Source: JAEZBP01 sp963832725
GTDB lineage: Bacteria; Myxococcota_A; Polyangia; Polyangiales; Sandaracinaceae
Reading direction: 5' to 3'
Length of the DNA: 64,000 nt
Assembly (NCBI GenBank): GCA_963832725.1
Contig: CAWHVG010000008.1
Span: forward strand, 62,001-126,000
Position numbers and translations under genes: made by a program
Shown: in pieces, positions 47,479 through 56,302 of the stretch
How the letters are laid out: every line of letters begins with the position of its first letter
Position numbering within the stretch: the stretch's first letter is position 1
Notes under the pieces: generated by a model
Told to the model about the DNA's origin: nothing
Database searches by the model: none
Seen by the model: the letters and a program-made list of their open reading frames with translations, nothing else

Positions 47479-47601
47479 TGGCGCTCGACCCGCTCGAAGA
47501 CTTCGACGAACCCGCCGTCCCGCTTCGAGGGGTCGGCACGAAGCGCCCGGAAGCCATGCTGGGAAGAGCCGCCGGTCGGCAGACGTAGAGATGACGAGCC
47601 C

Positions 47602-48006
47602 ATGCCCCTTCTGATGATCCTCGCCGTCGCTCTCATCGCGATCGTCGCCATCATGGTCGTGTCGCGGGCGAACGAGCTCTTCTACATCTCGATCCGCGAG
47701 GGTCGCTGCATGATCGTGCGCGGCAACGTGCCGCCCTCCATCTGGAGCGAGGTGCGCGAGGTGGTGCGGATCAGCGGCGTGCGGCGCGGCAGCATCCGCG
47801 CGGTGAAAGACGGCGGTCAGCCGCGGCTGCTCTTCGAGGGCCTCGACGAGCGCGTGGCGCAGCGCCTCCGCAACTCGGTCGGCAACCGCGGGTTCGGGCG
47901 CATGCGGGCGAGCGCCAGCGCGCAGTCCGGCTGCAGCTCCTCGCGCAATCTCGGACAGCTCCTCGGCGTCGCCTGGCTGGCCTGGCTCCTCACGCGCCAC
48001 GACTGA
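47602..48006 (+). CDS. DUF3634-like membrane-anchored protein
   Basis: 134 residues. One N-terminal transmembrane helix (LLMILAVALIAIVAIMVV) is followed by a small soluble domain with LFYISIREGRCMIVRGNVPPSIWSEV, RGSIRAVKDGGQPRLLFEG and AQRLRNSVGN, the pattern of DUF3634. The C-terminus has GQLLGVAWLAWLL, a second weak hydrophobic part. Function unknown. It lies 123 bp after the multihaem gene and converges on the Cys-repeat gene. Confidence 0.75.
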   Translation: MPLLMILAVALIAIVAIMVVSRANELFYISIREGRCMIVRGNVPPSIWSEVREVVRISGVRRGSIRAVKDGGQPRLLFEGLDERVAQRLRNSVGNRGFGRMRASASAQSGCSSSRNLGQLLGVAWLAWLLTRHD

Positions 48007-48027
48007 GCGTCGCGAGGAACGCTCGAC

Positions 48028-48462
48028 TCAATCGCGGTCTTGCAGCGAGCCGCAGTCGCGCTGGCAGAAGCGCCGGAGAGCCGCGTCCTCGATCGCACCG
48101 CAGCGGCCGTCGCAGAGGGCGGCCAGGTCCGGATCGACGATCGCGCTGCACTCGCCGGCGCAGAGCTGGCGGAGGTTCGGATCGGAGAGCGCGTCACAGT
48201 CACCGCGGCAGGCCGCACCGAGATCCGGATCCGCGATGCCGACGCAGCGGCCGCGACAGTACGCCCGCAGATCGGCCCGCCGGACGGAGTCGCAATCGCT
48301 CCAGCAGAGCGCGCTCAGATCCGCGCTCGATGCCCCGGCCCGCACCCCAACCGCCGCCGTCAGCGCGGGATCTGCGCTCTGGCCCCACGATCGCCCCGCC
48401 GCGAGCGCGAAGACGAGCGCGACGAGCGTCAGCGCCACGATCGCGATGGACTTCCCCCGCAT
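48028..48462 (-). CDS. Secreted protein of six tandem CxxxC repeats
   Basis: About 144 residues from ATG 48462. An export segment (IAIVALTLVALVFALAAG) is followed by six repeats of about 17 residues with the shape PDLxxLCxGxCxxI: ALCWSDCDSV, AYCRGRCVGI, AACRGDCDAL, QLCAGECSAI, ALCDGRCGAI and RFCQRDCGSL. Twelve Cys in a CxxxC pairing at regular spacing suggest a disulfide-locked or metal-binding solenoid in the periplasm. I know no characterised homologue. ATG 48483 would add seven residues. It converges on the DUF3634-like gene. Confidence 0.7.
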   Translation of the reverse strand: MRGKSIAIVALTLVALVFALAAGRSWGQSADPALTAAVGVRAGASSADLSALCWSDCDSVRRADLRAYCRGRCVGIADPDLGAACRGDCDALSDPNLRQLCAGECSAIVDPDLAALCDGRCGAIEDAALRRFCQRDCGSLQDRD

Positions 48463-48555
48463 GACGCCGTTCAGAGTACGCACGCCGCAGCGTCGCGCAC
48501 CACCCCGGCGCGTCGCCGCGGCAGCGCCCGCGGGCCCGTGCTATGCCGTCGCGCC

Positions 48556-49710
48556 GTGTCGCAGCACGCCGTCCCCGCCGAGACCACGCCCGAGGCCGTC
48601 GCGCCCCGCGCCTCGACGGCGCTGTCGCAGCAGGCCGGCGCTCCTGCGAAGTCCCGCCGCGCCGTGTTCATCGACGTGCTGCGGCTCGTGGCCTCGGTGC
48701 AGATGGTCATGGGCCACACGGTGGACGGGCTCATGCTCGAGGAGCTGCGCGCAGGGCCCGTCTTCGACGCCTGGACGTGGGGCCGCGGGCTGACCTCGGT
48801 CGCGTTCATGGTGGCGGCGGGGATGAGCTATCACCTCTCCACGATCGCACGCTTCGAGCGGCACAAGCGCGACCCCGCCAACGGAAGGAGGCGGATCCGG
48901 CGCGGGCTGATGCTGATCGCCGTCGGCTATCTGCTGCACCTACCTCTGGGCGCGCTCTCGGGTGATCCGGCGACGGCGGCCGCGGCCTGGCGCGCCTTCG
49001 CCACGCCCGACGTCCTGCAGTGCATCGGCATCTCGCTGCTCGCGCTCGAAGGGATGACGACGCTGGCGCGCCGGCCGGGTCAGGTGGTCGCCGGTTGCGC
49101 CGTGGCCGCGGTCGCGATGCTCACCCTGGCGCCGCTGACCGAGCAGATCAATCCCTCGGGGCCCTTCTTCCCTCTCCTGACCTACCTCGGCCATCAGGGC
49201 GGCGCGCTCTTCCCGCTCCTGCCTTGGTCGGGCTTCGTCTTCGCCGGCGTGGTCGCCGCGCACGTGGTGGTACCGAGGAGCGTGGACCGCAGCACGACGT
49301 GGCGCGCGTTGGCCTGCGCGAGCGTCGCGTTCTCCATCGCGTGGTGCGTCGAAGCGGCGCCGGCGCTCATCAGCAACGCGGAGACGAGCTACAGCGCCAC
49401 GCCGGCGCTGACCACGCTCAAGCTGGCGGTGGTGCTGGCCATCGTCGCGCTGATCGCGACCGTGACCGTCCGCGTGCACCGCCTGCCGCGCCCGCTCGAG
49501 GCGCTCGCCGGCGAGAGCCTGGTCGTCTACGTGTCGCACCTCTTGGTGCTCTACTCGGCGGGGATCGGCATCTACAGCCTCTTCGGCCACAGCCTCGCGC
49601 TGCCGGCCGCGGTCTCCGTCGGCGTCGTGCTCGCGGCAGGCTCCGCGCTCTTCGCGCTCGCCTGGCACCGCTTCAAGCAGCGGCGTGCGGTCGCGGTCCG
49701 CACCGGCTGA
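48556..49710 (+). CDS. DUF1624/HGSNAT-like integral membrane acyltransferase
   Basis: A 384-residue polytopic membrane protein from GTG 48556. The first helix carries RRAVFIDVLRLVASVQMVMGHTVDG, like the DxxRG/H opening of DUF1624 and related heparan-alpha-glucosaminide N-acetyltransferase-like proteins. About nine further hydrophobic helices follow (GLMLIAVGYLLHLPLGAL, GFVFAGVVAAHVVV, LAVVLAIVALIATVTV, AGESLVVYVSHLLVLYSAGIG). Likely an acyl transfer at the membrane; substrate unknown. It is convergent with the flavin monooxygenase gene, 121 bp between stops. Confidence 0.7.
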   Translation: MSQHAVPAETTPEAVAPRASTALSQQAGAPAKSRRAVFIDVLRLVASVQMVMGHTVDGLMLEELRAGPVFDAWTWGRGLTSVAFMVAAGMSYHLSTIARFERHKRDPANGRRRIRRGLMLIAVGYLLHLPLGALSGDPATAAAAWRAFATPDVLQCIGISLLALEGMTTLARRPGQVVAGCAVAAVAMLTLAPLTEQINPSGPFFPLLTYLGHQGGALFPLLPWSGFVFAGVVAAHVVVPRSVDRSTTWRALACASVAFSIAWCVEAAPALISNAETSYSATPALTTLKLAVVLAIVALIATVTVRVHRLPRPLEALAGESLVVYVSHLLVLYSAGIGIYSLFGHSLALPAAVSVGVVLAAGSALFALAWHRFKQRRAVAVRTG

Positions 49711-49831
49711 CACGTCCAGCGGACGCGCGAAGAGAGCTCCGAGTGGAGAGCGCGACAGGGCGGGCCGGACGGCATCGGGGCGGCCGGCCCGCGCAACGCG
49801 CGTCCGGTCTCCGACCGGGGCGCCAGCGGAT

Positions 49832-51338
49832 TCAGGCGTGAGCCCGCGCGGGCACCGTAGCGGGTCTCGGCAGGGGCTCGTCAATCCAGTAGGCGCGCGG
49901 ATCGAAGCGCGCGAGGACCCGCCGGAACGGAGATCGTGGTGGCGGGCCAGAGCGTGGAGTTGCGGCCCGTCGGGTCGAGGTACCAGCTCGCGCAGCCGCC
50001 CGCCGTCCACACGCTGCCCTCCATCTCGCGGTCGACCCGCTCCACGAACGCCGCCTGCGCCTCCGGCCGCGGCTCGATGGTCCGCGCGCCGCGCCGCTCG
50101 AGGTACGAGAGCGCCCGCAGCACGTGCTCAATCTGCGCCTCGATCATGAGCACCACCGAGGTGTGCCCGAGGCCGGTGTTCGGGCCTTGGAGCAGGAAGA
50201 GGTTGGGAAAGCCGGACACGGTCGTACCCAGGTAGGCCTGCGGGCTGCCCTTCCACGCCTCCGCCAGCGTGCGTCCGTCCGGCCCGTACAGCCACGAGGC
50301 GATGGGCATGTCGGTGACCCGGAAGCCGGTGGCGAAGACGATCACGTCGACGGGATGCTCGGCGCCGCTCTCGGTGACGATCGAGCGCGGGCGTACCTCG
50401 GCGATGGGATCGGTGACGACCTCCACGTTCGGCCGGGTCAGCGCGGGCAAGTACGCGTCCGAGACCAGAATGCGCTTGCAGCCGATGCGGTAGCGCGGCG
50501 TCAGCTTCGCCCGCAGCTCCGGATCGGTCACCGTACGTTCCAAATAGCGGCGCGCCTGACGCTCGAAGAGCCGCGATGCCACTCCATCTCGGAACCCGAC
50601 GTGCAGCGCCTCACGGCCGAGCTCGATCGCGCCCCGCAGGAGCGCGTGTGCGCCGGGGACCGTCTCCAGTGTGCGGCGGGCCCAATCGGGGATCGGCTCG
50701 TTCCGCCGCGGGACGACCCAAGGCGCGGTCCGCTGGAAGAGCACCAGCGCGTCGACCTCCGGCTGGATCTCCGGCACGAGCTGGATCGCCGAGGCTCCCG
50801 TGCCGATCACCGCCACCCGCGCGCCTTCCAGCGACACGTCGTCACGCCAGCGCGCCGAGTGGAACGCCTCCCCCTCGAACGTGTCGAGCCCCGGCAGCGA
50901 AGGGATGGCCGGATCGCTGAGCGCGCCCGTCGCCGCGATCAGGAAGTCACAGGTGATCGTCTCGGACGACGTCTCGACGCGCCAACGGCCGGGCGCCGCC
51001 TCGAAGCGCGCGGCCTTCACCTCCCGGCCGAAGCGCACGTGCGGCAGTACGCCGAAGCGGGCAGCGCACCCGCGCAGGTAGTCGAGGATCTCGCCCTGCG
51101 GCGAGTACGCGTGACTCCACGACGGGTTGGGCGCGAAGGAGAAGGAGTAGAGGTGCGACTGCACATCGCAGGCGCAGCCCGGGTAGGTGTTGTCGCGCCA
51201 CACGCCGCCCACTTCGTCGCCTCGCTCGAGCAAGACGAAGTCGTCGATCCCCTCCTGCTTCAGGCGGATGGCGGCGCCGAGGCCGGCGAACCCGCTGCCG
51301 ATGACGACGATCCGGTGGTGTTCTCTTCGCGCGCCCAT
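49832..51338 (-). CDS. Flavin-containing (Baeyer-Villiger-type) monooxygenase, one frameshift
   Basis: About 500 residues. FAD motif IVVIGSGFAGLGAAI, the class B monooxygenase fingerprint FEGEAFHSARW (FxGxxxHxxxW), the NADPH motif VAVIGTGASAIQL and FATGFRV are seen in order. These enzymes insert oxygen into ketones or oxidise heteroatoms. The start ATG 51338 has a strong AGGAGG site; the open frame continues to 51473 but enters the operator region. Near 49935 a one-base break (extra A after ATT) shifts the frame. The family-like C-terminus ARFDPRAYWIDEPLPR is in the other frame and ends at 49832. It is divergent from the TetR gene with three shared palindromes. Confidence 0.85.
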
Positions 51339-51348
51339 GACCCCTCCT

Positions 51349-51364
51349 GGTACGTTGTCGTACC
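51349..51364. promoter_or_regulatory. TetR-type operator, copy 1
   Basis: Perfect palindrome GGTACGTTGTCGTACC (arms GGTACG and CGTACC, 4-bp centre), lying 10 bp upstream of the monooxygenase ATG and overlapping its AGGAGG ribosome-site region. It should repress that gene when bound by the divergent TetR protein. Confidence 0.75.
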
Positions 51365-51369
51365 AACGT

Positions 51370-51385
51370 GGTACGCGAACGTACC
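51370..51385. promoter_or_regulatory. TetR-type operator, copy 2
   Basis: Perfect palindrome GGTACGCGAACGTACC with the same arms as copy 1 and a start exactly 21 bp away, that is two helical turns, so both sites lie on one DNA face. This fits cooperative binding of two TetR dimers. Confidence 0.75.
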
Positions 51386-51416
51386 AGGCGCAAGAGGCGA
51401 TCGCGCAGGTCGCTGT

Positions 51417-51432
51417 GGTACGTTCGGGTACC
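51417..51432. promoter_or_regulatory. TetR-type operator, copy 3 (imperfect)
   Basis: GGTACGTTCGGGTACC, with one arm position different from copies 1 and 2. It ends on the base before the ATG of the tetR gene, so binding should block that gene directly (autoregulation). It lies 47 bp from copy 2. Confidence 0.7.
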
Positions 51433-52032
51433 ATGATGCGGATCGAACGAGCGGACGACGCCTCGGAGGGCAACCGAGCGCGCCTCCTCGAAGGCTTCTC
51501 GGCGTCGGTGGCGGAGAAGGGCTACGCCGCCACGACCATCGCGGACATCGTCCGTCTCGCTCGGGTCAGCAAGCGCACCTTCTACGAACACTTCGCCGAC
51601 AAGGACGCCTGTTTCTTGGCCTCCTACCGAGCTGCCAGCGACGAAATGCTGGCCGCCATCGCGAGCGCGGTGGACCCGACGGCGCCCTGGGAGACGCAGA
51701 TGCGCGTCGCCATGCGCGCGTACCTCGCGGCGCTCGAAGAAAACCCTGCCCTGACCCGGACCTTCCTCCTGGAGATCCACGCCGCTGGGCCGGCGGCGCT
51801 CGAGGCCCGCCGGGGAATCCACCAGCGCTTCGCGGAGCTCTTGCGCGCGCTGACGGGCGCGGCGCGAAAGACGAACCCGGAGCTCGGCACCTTGAGCCGC
51901 GCCATGGCCACCGCGCTGGTCGGCGGCATCAACGAGCTCGTGCTCGCGGCGCTGGCGGGCGATCTCCAACTCCGCACCGTCGAGAAGACCGCCACGGCGT
52001 TGGTCCACGCCGTCCTGCTGGCTCCGCGCTGA
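51433..52032 (+). CDS. TetR/AcrR-family transcriptional regulator
   Basis: A 199-residue TetR protein. The helix-turn-helix is seen in AATTIADIVRLARVSKRTFYEHFADKDACF (residues about 30-60), followed by the ligand-binding helices. ATG 51433 and ATG 51436 are tandem. It is divergent from the flavin monooxygenase gene and shares with it three GGTACG-based palindromes, one touching its own start, so it most likely represses both genes until a small ligand, perhaps a ketone substrate of the monooxygenase, is bound. Confidence 0.9.
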   Translation: MMRIERADDASEGNRARLLEGFSASVAEKGYAATTIADIVRLARVSKRTFYEHFADKDACFLASYRAASDEMLAAIASAVDPTAPWETQMRVAMRAYLAALEENPALTRTFLLEIHAAGPAALEARRGIHQRFAELLRALTGAARKTNPELGTLSRAMATALVGGINELVLAALAGDLQLRTVEKTATALVHAVLLAPR

Positions 52033-52458
52033 CGGCGCGTCCGCGCCCTCACGGGTGTCGGGGAAAAACACACCCACGGTCTGGCGGCGCCGCGCCGCCG
52101 GCCTCGACGTAGCGTAGGCGTCGTCGTGGGAGTCCTGCCCCTCGGCGGTGGTCCGCGCGAAGCTCACCGAGTCGGAGTTGGTGGCGGTGATCGCCACGCT
52201 GCACCGATGCACTGTTCCATCGAAGACGTGCGCACGACCGACCACCCGCCCTGACACGAAGCCCTCGTGAGCCTGCCTCGGCTGGACGACAGTCCCGGCC
52301 ACGAACACGACCTTGTACCTGCGCCCGGAAGTCCGATCCCGGGCTTCCTTGCCGCGACCGGCGACCGACCCGCAAGCTGGCGGTTGGGCGCCGGTCCTCG
52401 AATGTTGGTCGAGGGGGCAGCGCCCCCTCCCCCGCAAGCGGGGCCCCCACCCCACGCC
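52033..52458 (-). other. Possible degraded or missed coding region (minus strand), unclear
   Basis: No gene is certain. On the minus strand from about 52310 down to 52050 one frame has high GC in third positions and a natural-looking product (KVVFVAGTVVQPRQAHEG, SVAITATNSDSVSFARTTAE, RRQTVGVFFPDTREG), but it lacks a clear ATG and runs on without a stop behind the tetR gene. GTG starts near VFVAG are possible. It could be a small gene broken by an indel or a remnant. A C-rich patch (52406-52455: gcagcgccccctcccccgca) separates it from the hairpin that follows. Confidence 0.3.
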
Positions 52459-52490
52459 GTACGACGGACCGAACTTCCGGTCCGTCGTAC
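52459..52490. repeat. Perfect 13-bp-arm hairpin
   Basis: GTACGACGGACCG (52459-52471), loop aacttc, then CGGTCCGTCGTAC (52478-52490). Arms are perfectly complementary. No T-run follows, so a classical terminator is uncertain. It abuts the foldback element that begins at 52490. Spectrum of possibilities: a transcription-end hairpin, or part of the mobile element. Confidence 0.75.
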
Positions 52491-52654
52491 TAGCCCCCGT
52501 ATCCGTAGTGAGTGCCCAATATCGGCGAGCCATCGGCGTGCGAATCAAGGAACGACGACGAGGCGATGCCACAGCATCGTCGAGGAGGAGTGACGCTGAG
52601 TCGCGCGGCGAGAGCCGCCGAGATTGGGTAGGAATCACGGATACGGGGGACTAG
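52490..52654. mobile_element. 165-bp foldback/MITE-like element bounded by CTAG
   Basis: Bounded by CTAG at both ends. Inside lies a perfect 13-bp terminal inverted repeat, CCCCCGTATCCGT (52494-52506) and ACGGATACGGGGG (52637-52649). The symmetry continues imperfectly over about 40 bp (GCCCAAT against ATTGGGT, then CGGCGA against CGCCGA) and closes with a central CGATGC CACA GCATCG hairpin at 52564-52579. The centre of the element and of the inner hairpin agree within a base, so the whole unit is one large imperfect palindrome. It carries no transposase. The 294 bp after it, to the next gene, hold nothing I can support. Confidence 0.5.
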
Positions 52655-52948
52655 CTCGGCGCCGCGTCGAGGCGTGCGAGCACGGGACGCGCTCGGCGAG
52701 GAGCCGGGCGAAGACGGCTCATCGACCCGACTCGGCGCCCTGGGTGCATCCGGTCCATCGAGGCGCCGTCGCGTCGAGGTGAAGGACGCCGCGACCACAG
52801 CTCGCGCCAAGTTCCGACACCTCACGACATCCGCGGACTGGGGGACCGAAGACCGTGCAAGGTTCCCTCCGTTCCGAGCCGCTGGCAGAAGGAGAAACCA
52901 CATGGCCCCCATTTGCGTCTCGAATCGACTCGTCCAGCGAGGTGCGAG

Positions 52949-53459
52949 ATGACCGCCCCTTTCCGGGAGCGCCTCGAAGCGCATTTCCGATATGCCGACG
53001 AATGCGAGCTGCTGCACGACGTCGAGCACGAGCTGGGACTCCCCGTCACCGAGGAGGAGATCGCGCGGGTACACGAGCGGCTCGGCTTCGAGCTCGCGGA
53101 CTCGTTCCTCGAGTACTTCCGGCAGGCAAACGGGTGGCGTCTCGCCTGGAAGAGTCGGACCGAGAGCGTATCGGCCGGTCGTGCCGTGGGCGGACGAGTC
53201 TTTTGCGCCCAAGCCGCGGTTGTCGATGGACGCGGTCATCGCCGCGCTCGAAGCGTTGAACGTCTTCGAGGAGACAGAGCGATTGACTCCAACCCTCGTG
53301 ACCCTCAACCGCCCCGGCGTGGAGGTCATGCTCACGTTGCCGAGGGGGAGGAAGTCCCCGGAAGCGTTGCTGAGCTACCGGCCCGACGCTGACCGCGAGG
53401 TGATCGACCGCGCCCGCACGGCCATCGTCGAGCTCGGGATGAAGCCGCAGCCGAGCTGA
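52949..53459 (+). CDS. SUKH/SMI1-KNR4-like protein, one frameshift
   Basis: About 170 residues when joined. The N-terminal part LPVTEEEIARVHERLGFELADSFLEYFRQANGWRL resembles the SUKH (SMI1/KNR4) opening with its Glu, hydrophobic and NG-W positions. SUKH proteins are often immunity proteins for polymorphic toxins. A one-base break near 53170 separates this from AYRPVVPWADESFAPKP and MDAVIAALEALNVFEETERL in the other frame, ending at 53459. No toxin gene is seen nearby. Assignment is tentative. Confidence 0.5.
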
Positions 53460-53645
53460 GGAGAGCGCGCCTCCCGCTCGGTGTGCTCGCCCCCCGCTGA
53501 CACGGCAGTCTCTCCGCTGGATCGCCCAACGTCGTTGGAGGGGCGGCCCAAGCCGACGCAGAGCACGGGCAGCCGGGCGCGCGGGGCGAGCGATGGGTCA
53601 CAGCGCGGCGGCTCGCGAGCGCCCGGCGCGCAGTAGACTCCGGAC

Positions 53646-54816
53646 GTGATCGCGCACGATCTCACGCTCCCGGAGTCGACGGACACCATGCGCCGCGTCC
53701 TCTCCTCGGTGCTGCGCCGGCTGGCCGAAGACCTGGCTCGCCTGCGACCCGCCGCTTCGGCGGACGTGGGCGCGAGCCTGGCCGCGGTGCAATCGGCGTT
53801 CGTGCGCGAGCTGAAGCGGGCACCCGGCCGCGCGTTCAGCGTGCTCCGCCGCCCGGGTGTCGGGACGCTCACCCGGGTCCTGAGAATCGTCCCCCCAGGA
53901 CACGCCGAGCGCGCAGATCGACGAGCTGGCGGCCAGCCTGGCCTGCACGCTGGCGCTGGAGCTGGCGGCCAGCGGCGCCGAGCTCGGGCCGCTGCGCTTC
54001 TCGCGTACGCCGGCAACGATCGTCTGCCACGGCGCGCGCGCGCTCGTTCCGGGCGGCGGGCCCGCGACGCTTCGCGACGGCCGATGGACGGTGCAGGACC
54101 GCACTTACGCGCTGGACGACGAGGCGCTCGAGCGGCCCTTCCATTCGCTCGCCGGTCCCTTCGTCCTCGCGACCGCCGACGACAACCCGCTGGCCATGTT
54201 CGAGGCCCACCCGGACAAAGAAGGCAACGCCGTCGATCTCGGCGAGCGCGCGGTCGAGGACTGGCTCGCCTCGCTGAGGGACGCGGTTCAGCGCATCGAG
54301 CGCTACCTGCCGGTCGTGCGCGAGGAGATGGACCTGATCCTCCAGCAGCTCGTCCCGGTCGGCGCCGACGACCACCGTCACCTCTCGGCCAGCTACGCCG
54401 AGGCGATCGGCACCATCTACCTCACCCTGCATCCGAGCCCGATGACGATGACCGAGGCCGTCGTCCACGAGCTCTCCCACAACAAGCTGAACGCGATGCT
54501 GGAGCTCGAGCCCCTGCTCGAGAACGCCTTCTCACCGCTCTTCAGCTCGCCGGTGCGCCCCGATCCGCGCCCGCTCCACGGCGTGCTCCTGGCAGTGCAT
54601 GCGTTCTTGCCCGTAGCGACCCTCTACCGCGCGATGATCGAGCAGGGCGACCCGCTGGCGCGCTCCAGCGCCTTCCACGAGCGCCTCCGCCAGATCGCGG
54701 CCGGCAACCACGAAGGCACCACCGTCCTCCTCGAGAACGCCCGACCGACCGAGGCCGGGCGCCCCTTGCTCGACGAGCTCGCCCGCATCGACGCCGGCTT
54801 CGCGGACGTGCGCTGA
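53646..54816 (+). CDS. HExxH-type peptide-modification (beta-hydroxylase-like) protein, one frameshift
   Basis: About 390 residues from GTG 53646. The C-terminal half has VVHELSHNKLNAMLELEPLLENAF, with the HELSH (HExxH) motif, and then SSPVRPDPRPLHGVLLAVHAFL. This layout matches the HExxH putative peptide-modification family (TIGR04267-like), members of which include alpha-ketoglutarate-dependent peptide beta-hydroxylases. The break lies at the C6 run near 53891, where the frame moves from LTRVLRIVPP to TPSAQIDELAASLACTLALE; one extra C explains it. No precursor or partner is adjacent. It is followed by an imperfect 95-bp duplication of its own 3' end. Confidence 0.65.
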
Positions 54817-54948
54817 TCGGCGCTGCCGCGACCTCTACCGAGGTGGAGCGAGGACCAACCGTGGCCGCTCGGTCGACGGGCTCGCCCGCCGCCTTCGCCG
54901 ACGTGCGCTGATCGACCGCCGCGGCTTGCCGGGCGGGGTGGAGCGAGG
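54793..54948 (+). repeat. Imperfect 95-bp tandem duplication covering the 3' end of the HExxH gene
   Basis: gccggcttcgcggacgtgcg at 54793 matches gccgccttcgccgacgtgcg at 54888, both followed by ctgatcg and so both ending the same ADVR-stop coding words. ggtggagcgagg at 54842 recurs at 54937. Both pairs are exactly 95 bp apart. The second copy is non-coding and lies before the AarF gene. Confidence 0.7.
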
Positions 54949-54958
54949 CACGAAACGG

Positions 54959-56302
54959 ATGGTGATCCGCCGCCTGTGGCATGCGCTGGTGCGCTCGATC
55001 CTGATCGCGGTGGTGCTCTACCCGATGTGGCTGGCCTACGCCTGGCCCTGGGTCCGCATGCGTCGCTTCGGCGCGACCATCCCGGACGAGGTGTGGCGCA
55101 GGAAGCACCAGCGTCACGCCAAGCGCTTCTATTGGCTGGCGACCCGCATGCGCGGAGGGCTGATCAAGGTCGGTCAGATCCTCAGCACGCGCGTGGACCT
55201 GCTCCCGCCCGAGTGGACGGCCGAGCTCGCCGGGCTCCAGGACCGCGTCGCCCCCTCGCCCTGGCACATGATCGAGCCGCACCTGCGCCGCACCTACGCC
55301 GGGCGCTCGCTCGAGCTCCTCTTCGCGCGCCTCGATCACGACGCCGTCGCCGCCGCCAGCTTCGGTCAGGTGCACCGCGGCCTGCTCGACGACGGCACGG
55401 AGGTGGCGCTCAAGATCAAGTACCCCGACGTCGAGATGAAGCTCGCCATCGACATGGCGCTCTTCCGGATCGCGGTGAGGCTCTTCAACGTCTTCATCCC
55501 GCAGATCGATCTGAAGCCGATCTACGAGGAGGTCCGCCGCGCGCTGACCACCGAGCTCGACTACGAGCAGGAGGCGCGCTTCACCCGGACCATCCACGAC
55601 AACTTCGAGGGTCGCGAGTGCGCGGTGATCCCGCGCGTGATCGACGAGCTCACCACCCGCGACGTGATCTGCACCACCTGGTTCGACGGCAAGAAGATCA
55701 CCGACCCGGCGATCCGCGACGACCCGGCGCTCGACCGGGCGCAGCTCCTCGAGCGGCTGCTCTCGACGTGGATCCAGATGATGTACGTCGACGGCGTCTT
55801 CCAGAGCGATCCGCACCCGGGCAACCTGCTGGTGCGGATCGAGGACGGCGAAGCGATCCTCTGCGTGGTCGACTTCGGGCAGGTGAAGATCCTGCCCCGC
55901 GCGTTCCATCAGAAGCTGGTCTCCAGCGTGATGGCGTTCGCGATGGGGAACGTGGACATGTTCCTCGGCTCGCTGAGCGGTCTCGGCCTCTTCCCGGAGT
56001 CGGAGCAGGAGCGGATGCGACCGATCGTGGCGGAGCTGATGACCCGGCTGCGAAGCGAGCGGCCTACGTCGACGGAGCAGCTCGACTTCGGGCGGCTGCG
56101 GGCGGAGGTCAAGCGCGCGCTCGACGAGATGGAGGGCGTCGCCGTCCCGCAAGAGCTCGTGCTCTACGGGCGCACGTTTGCGCTCCTGGCCGGCGTGACG
56201 CGCGCCGTGGCGCCGGAGATCAACGCGCTGGCCATCGCGCGGCCGCTTCTGACCCAGGCGCTCCTCTCCGGCGGCCCACCCGAGGAGCCCATCCCGGGCT
56301 GA
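54959..56302 (+). CDS. AarF/UbiB (ABC1) family kinase-like protein
   Basis: About 447 residues from ATG 54959. Family marks are the KxGQ motif in GGLIKVGQILSTR, the Ala-rich loop AAASFGQVHRGLL in place of a Gly loop, ELDYEQEA, QSDPHPGNLLV and VVDFGQVK. An N-terminal hydrophobic segment (ILIAVVLYPMWLAYAWPW) suggests membrane association. UbiB/COQ8-like proteins bind ATP and support lipid or quinone biosynthesis. TTG 54926 is an upstream alternative. The downstream Cys-rich lipoprotein is 194 bp away. Confidence 0.88.
   Translation: MVIRRLWHALVRSILIAVVLYPMWLAYAWPWVRMRRFGATIPDEVWRRKHQRHAKRFYWLATRMRGGLIKVGQILSTRVDLLPPEWTAELAGLQDRVAPSPWHMIEPHLRRTYAGRSLELLFARLDHDAVAAASFGQVHRGLLDDGTEVALKIKYPDVEMKLAIDMALFRIAVRLFNVFIPQIDLKPIYEEVRRALTTELDYEQEARFTRTIHDNFEGRECAVIPRVIDELTTRDVICTTWFDGKKITDPAIRDDPALDRAQLLERLLSTWIQMMYVDGVFQSDPHPGNLLVRIEDGEAILCVVDFGQVKILPRAFHQKLVSSVMAFAMGNVDMFLGSLSGLGLFPESEQERMRPIVAELMTRLRSERPTSTEQLDFGRLRAEVKRALDEMEGVAVPQELVLYGRTFALLAGVTRAVAPEINALAIARPLLTQALLSGGPPEEPIPG

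Noticed and set aside
44905..48000. The full 1031-codon minus-strand frame that includes the matrixin gene
   Set aside because: Only the part from 45879 down is family-like; the upstream part is antisense to the multihaem gene and is repetitive Ala/Arg/His.
52267..52654. Two short plus-strand open frames near the foldback element
   Set aside because: They cross a hairpin and the inverted repeats and have no domain or ribosome site.
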